This document shows, piece by piece, positions 15,475 through 20,512 of a stretch of 48,779 nt of DNA. The notes beneath the pieces are model-generated. The model searched no databases, was not told where the DNA came from, and saw only the letters and a list, made by a program, of their open reading frames with translations. The position numbers were made by a program, and so were the translations under genes. The stretch lies in IMG/VR virus record IMGVR_UViG_3300027973_000006, positions 1 to 48,779 of that record. One strand, given 5' to 3'. Every line of letters begins with the position of its first letter. The stretch's first letter is position 1. The stretch comes from a virus.

Positions 15475-15717
15475 TTAAAGCATCCCATTCATAACACGAA
15501 TATACAAATCTTGGTTAGCTAAATGCCTTTCAAGTACACACTTGATATAACCTCTCCTTAATGCTTTGGGAGCATATTTCAACCGCTTATTCCAAAGTTT
15601 CCTCATTACAGATAGATTAGATGTCATGCAATGCAATATATTAACTCTAATCTCAATTGAATATCTGTTGTTGCATGACATTGGTTCGATAAGCTTATCT
15701 TTATTTATTCGTAGCAT
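15475..15717 (-). CDS. Accessory basic small protein, unknown function
   Basis: An 80-residue, strongly basic protein (many Arg/Lys, pattern RKLWNKRLKYAPKALRRGY). I chose ATG 15717 because AAAGGA lies 8 bases before it; the track allows six more residues upstream but without a good ribosome site. The charge would fit nucleic-acid or ribosome binding, but no motif is seen. It is separated from the next gene upstream by a 9-bp hairpin. Confidence 0.55.
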   Translation of the reverse strand: MLRINKDKLIEPMSCNNRYSIEIRVNILHCMTSNLSVMRKLWNKRLKYAPKALRRGYIKCVLERHLANQDLYIRVMNGML

Positions 15718-15752
15718 GATACAAATCCTTTCCAAAAATAAAAAAATTTTTT

Positions 15753-15792
15753 GACCTAGGGATTTCGCCCCCTAGGTCATTGAAAATAGGGG
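15753..15792. repeat. Intergenic hairpin with two alternative folds
   Basis: GACCTAGGG (15753-15761) pairs perfectly with CCCTAGGTC (15770-15778) around 8 bases. Alternatively CCCCTA (15769-15774) pairs with TAGGGG (15787-15792), the arm that abuts the stop codon of the next leftward gene. The two folds exclude each other. An A6T7 tract follows on the leftward strand. Confidence 0.6.
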
Positions 15793-16095
15793 TTAAGCCT
15801 TTTTGTTGGTGATGTTATCCTTAACCCATTGCCTTACCTCTTCTTCGCTATCGGTCATAAGCTTTGCCCCTTCATAACTGTTGTCTTGCTGATGCAATAT
15901 GAAAAATCGGGTTGATTCTTTCTCTTCTCTTAACTTTGGGTCAAGGTAATCACAAAATATTTGGCAATACCATTCATTGCCTAAATCCATTGTGATAGAT
16001 GGGCAGATATCATTGCCCCATGAAGAGTCATAAAAGCCATCTATCTTTAATAGTTCTGCATCATATCTTGGAAACTGATTCTTGTAAGTACGCAT
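15793..16095 (-). CDS. Accessory acidic protein, unknown function
   Basis: A 100-residue protein with a Trp/Tyr-rich, beta-looking middle (LGNEWYCQIFCDYLD) and an acidic helical tail (TDSEEEVRQWVKDN). GAAAGGG precedes the ATG. The stop TAA is followed at once by the CCCCTA hairpin arm. No family recognised; part of the leftward accessory block. Confidence 0.6.
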   Translation of the reverse strand: MRTYKNQFPRYDAELLKIDGFYDSSWGNDICPSITMDLGNEWYCQIFCDYLDPKLREEKESTRFFILHQQDNSYEGAKLMTDSEEEVRQWVKDNITNKKA

Positions 16096-16158
16096 AGCTA
16101 AACCCTTTCAAAAAAAATGATAAAATTCCGTTGCACAATTTTTTGCCCAGTTGATTTC

Positions 16159-16185
16159 ACCCCTATGCCCATTGCAAATAGGGGT
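16159..16185. repeat. Intergenic hairpin, CCCCTAT repeat
   Basis: ACCCCTAT (16159-16166) pairs perfectly with ATAGGGGT (16178-16185) around 11 bases. The shared words around it (GATTTC before, CATTG in the loop, AAATAGGGGTT after) match the element at 15762-15794. Confidence 0.65.
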
Positions 16186-16189
16186 TGCC

Positions 16190-16423
16190 CTATTTGATCT
16201 GTTTTCTTCCGCAATAGTGGTCTAAATTTTCTTCTAGTTCATCTTCTTTATTATCTACCTCAAACTTAATGTAACTGCTAAACAGGCATTCAAAATGGGC
16301 TTTGTTTTCGCCTTCAAAAAATGATTCAGCATAACCCCCATCGTCAATACCGTAAGCATCTTGAATAACTCTGCAAGCAGCATTTAAAGCATCATTCAAA
16401 ATAGCAAGCTTCTTATCATCCAT
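16190..16423 (-). CDS. Accessory acidic small protein, unknown function
   Basis: A 77-residue acidic protein starting MDDKKLAILNDALNAACRV, with an aromatic middle (YAESFFEGENKAHFECLFSS) and an acidic end. GAAAGGGTTTTGCA precedes the ATG, the same ribosome-site style as its neighbours. Repeat hairpins flank it on both sides. No family recognised. Confidence 0.6.
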   Translation of the reverse strand: MDDKKLAILNDALNAACRVIQDAYGIDDGGYAESFFEGENKAHFECLFSSYIKFEVDNKEDELEENLDHYCGRKQIK

Positions 16424-16471
16424 TGCAAAACCCTTTCAAAAATAGTGAAAATCTTTAGGGGTAAAACATTT

Positions 16472-16498
16472 ACCCCCATACCCATCAAAAATAGGGGT
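16472..16498. repeat. Intergenic hairpin, CCCC repeat at the ASCH gene 3-prime end
   Basis: ACCCC (16472-16476) pairs with GGGGT (16494-16498). The flanking words (ACATTTACCCCCATACCCAT) align with the two upstream copies, but the stem is shorter. The right arm reaches the stop codon of the ASCH-like gene. Confidence 0.55.
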
Positions 16499-16860
16499 TA
16501 GCCTATTTGTCTTGCAATTATACCCCTACTTGAAACAAGTTGTGGTTCTATTGCTATTACATCTCCAAGGATGTAACCAACCTTAATTGATAGTTCTTTT
16601 ATGTAATATGGTGAATTACAATCAACTAAATGAAGGTTAAAATGAGAATCAAACGATAGTTTATTGTAGTATACAATTTTACCTGTTATTGTTGCGTACC
16701 CTTCAAGAGTAGCTTTACCTTGACCAGTTCTAATCAGGCCTATTCTTTGCCCTATGTAAGGGTTTAAACTAGGTGTGTTTCTCGTTTCGATAACCTTATT
16801 GCCGTTTAGAATTTGGCCAATAAAGTCTTGGTGCTTACAATTAATGTTAATGCCCATCAT
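16498..16860 (-). CDS. ASCH/PUA-like domain protein
   Basis: A 120-residue protein. Its N-terminus (KHQDFIGQILNGNKVIETRNT) matches the ASCH signature of a strand, a helix ending in G-x-K and then E-x-R, followed by YIGQRIGLIRTGQGK and a beta-rich rest. ASCH domains are PUA-like and bind RNA or modified bases, and some are deaminase- or hydrolase-like. I chose ATG 16860, because GGGAG lies 8 bases before it, over the ORF start five codons upstream. In a block with a cytosine methyltransferase a modified-base link is conceivable but unproven. Confidence 0.65.
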   Translation of the reverse strand: MMGININCKHQDFIGQILNGNKVIETRNTPSLNPYIGQRIGLIRTGQGKATLEGYATITGKIVYYNKLSFDSHFNLHLVDCNSPYYIKELSIKVGYILGDVIAIEPQLVSSRGIIARQIG

Positions 16861-16893
16861 CGTATAAACTCCCAAAAAAATAGGTAATGAAAC

Positions 16894-16907
16894 GAACTGG
16901 AAACAAT
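16894..16907. repeat. GAACTGGAAACAAT intergenic repeat, copy 1
   Basis: This 14-base word abuts the stop codon (16908-16910) of the following leftward gene and is found again, identical, at 17845-17858, also next to a stop. Looser copies (TTGTAAACAATA) lie at 18688-18699 and about 18945-18957. Confidence 0.6.
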
Positions 16908-17168
16908 TTAATCTCGATTAAATAGCTTTTTAAATACTGCTTTTTTGTTGTTGTGCTTATTTGTTGCCGATTCTAATAATTGATAGAATAATAAAGCTTT
17001 AATTAGAATCTCGTTTGACTCATCGTCATAAGCTATTATCGTTACCATGTTATTAGTTACCTTGATCGTAAGGTTATTTAAGCCATCAATATCTTCATTG
17101 TAATACTCCAGTTCTGTAATATGATCCGGTTTAATGGCAATGGTTGTAATCGTCTTGCTAGTATCCAT
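16908..17168 (-). CDS. Accessory protein of unknown function
   Basis: An 86-residue protein starting MDTSKTITTIAIKPDHI; the first half is beta-strand-like (LTIKVTNNMVTIIAYDD) and the end is basic (NNKKAVFKKLFNRD). ATG 17168 is preferred over the longer frame because GGAG lies 9 bases before it. It is preceded by a 150-base structured leader with palindromes, unusual among these tightly packed genes, so its expression may be specially controlled. No family recognised. Confidence 0.6.
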   Translation of the reverse strand: MDTSKTITTIAIKPDHITELEYYNEDIDGLNNLTIKVTNNMVTIIAYDDESNEILIKALLFYQLLESATNKHNNKKAVFKKLFNRD

Positions 17169-17186
17169 GCTCGAGGCTCCAAATAA

Positions 17187-17302
17187 GGTATACCGATAAT
17201 GACAAGGCAAAATACCTTGTCTATTGCCTTAAGCCACACTATCTAAATAGATAGCATGGCAATAAGGTAAACTTTTTAAGCTTTAAAATTTAGGGTATAC
17301 CC
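17187..17302. promoter_or_regulatory. Structured leader with competing hairpins and GGTATACC palindromes
   Basis: The 158-base gap between two small leftward genes holds several pairings: GACAAGG/CCTTGTC (17201-17207/17215-17221); AAGGCAA/TTGCCTT (17204-17210/17224-17230), which excludes the first; TATTGCC/GGCAATA (17222-17228/17258-17264); and CTATCTA/TAGATAG (17239-17254). GGTATACC at 17187-17194 recurs inside the 10-base palindrome GGGTATACCC at 17293-17302. Such mutually exclusive stems are typical of attenuators or riboregulators. Confidence 0.5.
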
Positions 17303-17326
17303 TATTGAAAATAAGGGTAAGGGTAT

Positions 17327-17527
17327 CTAATCAATGTAAACAAGTCTAACTAGTGGATTATCTTCTATCACTTTTTGAGTATATGTAAGGTAAAATTGGG
17401 GTAATGATTCTACCCTTATTTCCTTATCTATTAAGGGTAGATAGTGGCTTACCATGTGCCTAGGTATTTCTAGTATTCCAATTTTAAAGCCATTCAAACA
17501 AATAGTGAACTTGATAGTCGATAGCAT
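17327..17527 (-). CDS. Accessory small protein, unknown function
   Basis: A 66-residue, mildly hydrophobic protein starting MLSTIKFTICLNGFKIG and ending in YTQKVIEDNPLVRLVYID. GGAG lies 9 bases before the ATG. A G-tract repeat lies immediately upstream. No family recognised; part of the row of single small genes with similar ribosome sites. Confidence 0.55.
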   Translation of the reverse strand: MLSTIKFTICLNGFKIGILEIPRHMVSHYLPLIDKEIRVESLPQFYLTYTQKVIEDNPLVRLVYID

Positions 17528-17543
17528 GAAATAAACTCCAATA

Positions 17544-17567
17544 GGGTTAAGGGTTAAGGGTCAAGGG
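17544..17567 (+). repeat. Telomere-like G-quadruplex motif
   Basis: Four GGG tracts (17544, 17551, 17558, 17565) are spaced by exactly four bases (TTAA, TTAA, TCAA), a 7-base period matching the canonical G-quadruplex pattern. It lies in the short gap upstream of the 17527 gene. The G-rich strand is the template for the leftward genes. Confidence 0.7.
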
Positions 17568-17576
17568 TTACTAGGT

Positions 17577-17804
17577 TTAATAGCTAGTATTTTTGTAATC
17601 TGCAAACAATGATTCTAGATATTTTTGGGCTTGAAGTAGTGTTTTAAACTTCTTCAATTCATCAATAACTTTATATGATGCAATACCATTAAAAAACTTA
17701 AATTGTTTTTTAGAATCGTCATTATCCATTGGAAGCTTGACAAGGATAATACCAATATCATTAATTTGAAATCGGTACAAAAATTCATTATTTAAAATAT
17801 TCAT
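17577..17804 (-). CDS. Accessory small protein, unknown function
   Basis: A 75-residue protein starting MNILNNEFLYRFQINDIGI, with beta-like first half and a helical Lys-rich second half (IDELKKFKTLLQAQKYLESL). TTGGAGTTATTACG precedes the ATG, closely similar to ribosome sites of neighbours at 17527 and 16860. No family recognised. Confidence 0.6.
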   Translation of the reverse strand: MNILNNEFLYRFQINDIGIILVKLPMDNDDSKKQFKFFNGIASYKVIDELKKFKTLLQAQKYLESLFADYKNTSY

Positions 17805-17844
17805 CGTAATAACTCCAATAGTGTTAAAAAACAGGGAAAAGAAT

Positions 17845-17858
17845 GAACTGGAAACAAT
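17845..17858. repeat. GAACTGGAAACAAT intergenic repeat, copy 2
   Basis: Identical 14-base copy of the word at 16894-16907, one base away from the stop codon (17860-17862) of the cysteine-rich gene. On the leftward transcripts it reads ATTGTTTCCAGTTC directly after the gene. Confidence 0.6.
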
Positions 17859-17859
17859 T

Positions 17860-18648
17860 TTAAACTAGTGACAAAACAAAACGCTTACTCGCACCATGTG
17901 CGTTAATGTAAACATTTTTGCCTTTATTTTTTTCATTGCCATTGCATAGCCCACAGTCTTCGCATTTTCGGCCGATAGAATCACTTAAGCAGTTAATAGC
18001 ATTCATATCATTTATTTTGGCTATTTTTTCATCATGTGGAACAACTATAAAGGATCGGTAACCAATGGCATTAGAGTCTAATACATTGGTTTTGCTATCA
18101 CATGATGCCATAACAATATTTTTAAAGTTTGGATTAATCCAAGGTTTATCCCATTGGTGTGTATATCCTGTTTTGCCATCGAATTTAGGCAAAAAATATT
18201 CCCACACACGCAATGGAACGAATGCGGGATCTCCATATGTTCCAAGTCTAATCATTCTTTTATTACCATTCTTATCTAACAACCTAACATCATGTTTATG
18301 TGGATTGTATTTGGGATAATTGCCTTTAATGTAACTTTTATACACTTGCAAAACCCCTTGACCAACATTCACATAACAGGTACGCTTCCATTCAATTTTA
18401 CCTGTTTTTTCATTCTTAATAAATCTACCCCTATGAATGCAATCTCCACAAATAGCACTATCCTTACCATTCTTTAATGCTTCCAATGGGTTGACATCCT
18501 TACGAATAATGTAAGTTTGCACCATGTTGCCGGTCTTTTTATTGCTTGATCTAATGATCATTATTACCACTATCACTTTATTTTGGTAAATAATGTATCC
18601 ACTAGGTTTATTAGACTTTTTAACTGTTTTCTTAGAATTAATAACCAT
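17860..18648 (-). CDS. Cysteine-rich phage protein (DUF7227-like)
   Basis: A 262-residue protein with spaced cysteine motifs: CGDCIHRG in the first third, CYVNVGQG, then CEDCGLCNG near the C-terminus, plus the conserved-looking RLGTYGDPAFVP and TGYTHQW. I recall this set from phage proteins listed as DUF7227; the cysteines could hold zinc or an iron-sulfur cluster. Function is unknown. I chose ATG 18648 because AAGGAG lies 7 bases before it; the open frame extends 12 residues more. It is the largest gene of the leftward accessory block. Confidence 0.7.
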   Translation of the reverse strand: MVINSKKTVKKSNKPSGYIIYQNKVIVVIMIIRSSNKKTGNMVQTYIIRKDVNPLEALKNGKDSAICGDCIHRGRFIKNEKTGKIEWKRTCYVNVGQGVLQVYKSYIKGNYPKYNPHKHDVRLLDKNGNKRMIRLGTYGDPAFVPLRVWEYFLPKFDGKTGYTHQWDKPWINPNFKNIVMASCDSKTNVLDSNAIGYRSFIVVPHDEKIAKINDMNAINCLSDSIGRKCEDCGLCNGNEKNKGKNVYINAHGASKRFVLSLV

Positions 18649-18682
18649 TGCAAAACTCCTTGTAAAAATAGTGTGAAAAAAC

Positions 18683-18699
18683 ATAACTTGTAAACAATA
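18683..18699. repeat. TTGTAAACAATA intergenic repeat, diverged copy
   Basis: ATAACTTGTAAACAATA abuts the stop codon (18700-18702) of the next leftward gene and matches the GAACTGGAAACAAT elements at 10 or more of 14 positions. Confidence 0.45.
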
Positions 18700-18891
18700 C
18701 TAGTTAATTGTTATTGCGTTATCCTTGATTAGCTTTATGCATTTATTTTTGCAAGCTAACCAATGATTTTTAGCTTCCATTGCGTCAATTCCAAAAATCA
18801 TTTTATCGGTATTCATATCAAATACATCGGTATGATATCCGCATCCAATTACCATGTAATGCCCAAAACATTGCGATTTAGTGATATACAT
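18700..18891 (-). CDS. Accessory small protein, unknown function
   Basis: A 63-residue protein starting MYITKSQCFGHYMVIGCGYH, with four cysteines and a basic C-terminal half. GGAG lies 8 bases before the ATG. The pattern of a short strand-rich N-terminus and a KNHWLACKNKCIKLIK helix resembles small host-takeover proteins, but no family is recognised. Confidence 0.55.
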   Translation of the reverse strand: MYITKSQCFGHYMVIGCGYHTDVFDMNTDKMIFGIDAMEAKNHWLACKNKCIKLIKDNAITIN

Positions 18892-18909
18892 TTTAAGTCT
18901 CCAGTTCGA

Positions 18910-18975
18910 TTAATTGCCTATGATGGATAGTAAAAAAACAACAATTGTAAACAATATGATTGAATAGTTTATCAT
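18910..18975 (-). CDS. Possible 21-residue membrane microprotein
   Basis: An ATG frame of 22 codons encodes MINYSIILFTIVVFLLSIIG plus Asn, almost entirely a single transmembrane helix. The start lies 8 bases after the stop of the two-helix membrane protein gene, with AGG but no full Shine-Dalgarno. A diverged copy of the intergenic repeat lies inside it, which argues against coding. I list it only as a candidate. Confidence 0.25.
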   Translation of the reverse strand: MINYSIILFTIVVFLLSIIGN

Positions 18976-18982
18976 TGGTTTA

Positions 18983-19162
18983 TTACCTATTTAGTTCGAT
19001 ATCTACTTTAGCTACTAATGCAAAAAATGCAGTAATTTCAATTCCAACTACAAGTAATGTAAGTGGTAGATTATTAGTAGAAAACGCAAGCAATACAGAA
19101 GAAACGATGATCACACCTAATGCAGAACCGAACATAGTTAATAATGCTAATGCCTTAATCAT
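18983..19162 (-). CDS. Two-helix small membrane protein
   Basis: A 59-residue protein read leftward from the ATG at 19162, with two predicted transmembrane stretches (about residues 3-26 and 30-52) joined by a short polar turn (STNNLPL) and a charged end VDIELNR. It is the first gene after the leftward promoter at 19231-19259. GAAAAGGG precedes the ATG. It could be an early membrane-acting protein or a holin-like pore former, but the distance from the lysis-like genes favours an early function. Confidence 0.6.
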   Translation of the reverse strand: MIKALALLTMFGSALGVIIVSSVLLAFSTNNLPLTLLVVGIEITAFFALVAKVDIELNR

Positions 19163-19199
19163 GATAAACCCTTTTCTTTTCTTTTCGTTACACTTGTTT

Positions 19200-19220
19200 G
19201 GTTAACCACATTGGTTAACC
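19200..19220. promoter_or_regulatory. Operator-like double palindrome
   Basis: GGTTAACC occurs at 19200-19207 and 19213-19220, separated by ACATT. Each copy is a perfect palindrome and the pair is also a perfect inverted repeat. It lies just downstream of the leftward minus 10 box, where a bound repressor would block initiation or early elongation. Confidence 0.65.
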
Positions 19221-19230
19221 TTACACTATT

Positions 19231-19259
19231 TTTATATCGGCAATTAATATAAATGGCAA
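19231..19259 (-). promoter_or_regulatory. Leftward promoter of the accessory block
   Basis: On the leftward strand TTGCCA (19259-19254) and TATAAA (19236-19231) have a 17-base spacer. The expected start falls next to the double GGTTAACC palindrome, upstream of the 19162 gene. Confidence 0.65.
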
Positions 19260-19320
19260 TAGCAATATTATAAAATGACAATTATTTTAGCTTGATACAT
19301 TTTTGTAAACCATTGCAATA

Positions 19321-19854
19321 TATAGACTTATGACGATAAAATTCTTTTTAAAATAATTATTATTTTAGTCTATTTTAGCTATTGGTATTTATTAATTACT
19401 TACATTCTATGGTATCTCACACCGTGTTATTAGTATTTTGTACTATTCCAGGTGTGATGATCAGAATGGTAGATAGTGGGGGTGATGTATGCTTGAAGAT
19501 AGATATATGTTAATATATCAATATATATATATATATTTATATATATATTATTATATAATAATATATTTATATCCAATTTAGTACATTCTCTACTACTTCT
19601 ATAATAGAATCAGGATTCTAATTTTATTATTGTATTCAATAATCTTAATGTATACTAATGTGATAGAATGATAATAATATATTGATATCCTAAACTTGTT
19701 TATCCTATTAATATTTCAACCTGGTTCCAGGCCCCCCCACCCCACCCTAAACTCAGAGACTTTTTTTTAGAACCGTCAAGTTTCATTTTGTAAAATTCAA
19801 AAGTGCATCCAAAAAATTTTTCTATTTTTCCCAAATCGTCAAAATGATTTTCTC
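19321..19854. other. AT-rich gene-free region, candidate replication origin
   Basis: No convincing gene is present. The stretch contains a 7-bp inverted repeat TCACACC/GGTGTGA (19417-19423/19451-19457), an AT-only tract with (AT)n runs at about 19505-19570, a small hairpin TAGAAT-CAGG-ATTCTA near 19604-19619, and a C-rich tract at 19732-19747. It separates divergent early and late transcription units. Easily melted AT-rich DNA at such a switch point is a common origin setting, but no iterons or initiator gene are evident. Confidence 0.45.
19720..19747 (-). repeat. G-quadruplex tract next to a hairpin
   Basis: On the leftward strand the 16 bases of 19747-19732 read GGGTGGGGTGGGGGGG, with four possible GGG tracts and one- to two-base loops, a very stable quadruplex pattern. 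It adjoins a CCTGG-TT-CCAGG hairpin (19720-19731). The surroundings are strongly AT-rich, so this block is not explained by base composition. Confidence 0.65.
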
Positions 19855-19882
19855 TTGCAATTCATATAAAACCCAATACAAT
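19855..19882 (+). promoter_or_regulatory. Late rightward promoter
   Basis: TTGCAA (19855-19860) and TACAAT (19877-19882) are separated by 16 bases, 25 bases before the first late gene at 19907. No strong terminator is seen until 25251, so it probably drives the head genes. Confidence 0.6.
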
Positions 19883-19906
19883 GTGTACATCTTAACCGGA
19901 GGTTAT

Positions 19907-20203
19907 ATGCCAGATAGTTCGATGCCGATTTCGCAAACCATTCCAGGCACAACAACGATCATTGCTAGTGGTTCGGGTCACATTCACGGATTTATGTTGC
20001 AACCGGATTGTGATTGTACTATTCAGTTTTTTAAAGCTGATGGAACAACTGAAATGACAGGAAAAATTCACATTCCGATGTATGAGCAACTTTATTGTGC
20101 TGTACAAGGGAATGGTATGTTGATAACTAATGCTGGGATAAAACTGACAGTAAATGGAAATACATCTGGAAGATTAAGTGGTTTTGTAACTTTATACAGT
20201 TAG
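19907..20203 (+). CDS. Small late protein, paralogue 1 (LQPDCDC motif)
   Basis: A 98-residue beta-rich protein (start MPDSSMPISQTIPG) with the core LQPDCDCTIQF, then GKIHIPMYEQ and a GNTSGRLSGF end. It shares this plan with the next gene, so the pair is a tandem duplication. GGAGG lies five bases before the ATG. I chose ATG 19907 over the longer frame, which would place the start upstream of the ribosome site. It is the first gene of the late operon; a small jelly-roll-like decoration or appendage protein is plausible but unproven. Confidence 0.7.
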   Translation: MPDSSMPISQTIPGTTTIIASGSGHIHGFMLQPDCDCTIQFFKADGTTEMTGKIHIPMYEQLYCAVQGNGMLITNAGIKLTVNGNTSGRLSGFVTLYS

Positions 20204-20213
20204 GTATTAAAAT

Positions 20214-20504
20214 ATGACAATTACAACAGTAGCGTATAGTGCAACAATACCATCAACTACAGCAATATTTGCTGGTGCTGGTGATTCTCATGTTTTCACA
20301 TTGCAACCAGATTGCGATTGTTACATTCAGTTTGTTCAAACTGATTTAACGCCTTTATCTGGAAAAATTCATGTAAAACAGTACGAAATATATACTGTTA
20401 GTGGTCAGGGTGACGGAATCCTTGTTTCTACTGGTGGTTTGAAAATTATCACCAGCGGAAACACCTCTGGAAGTGTAAATGGGTTCTTTACAATCAATAA
20501 TTAG
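20214..20504 (+). CDS. Small late protein, paralogue 2 (LQPDCDC motif)
   Basis: A 96-residue protein aligned end to end with the gene at 19907: LQPDCDCYIQF, SGKIHVKQYE, GQGDGILVSTGGLKI and GNTSGSVNGF match in order. The two diverge mostly in the N-terminal strand. It lies ten bases after the first copy and just ahead of the portal gene. The pair could form a hetero-oligomeric surface or neck component; no known family recognised. Confidence 0.7.
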   Translation: MTITTVAYSATIPSTTAIFAGAGDSHVFTLQPDCDCYIQFVQTDLTPLSGKIHVKQYEIYTVSGQGDGILVSTGGLKIITSGNTSGSVNGFFTINN

Positions 20505-20512
20505 AGAATCCA

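Noticed and set aside
18960-19205. 81-codon plus-strand frame
   Set aside because: The opposite strand encodes a two-helix membrane protein with a promoter and operator upstream, which is more coherent.
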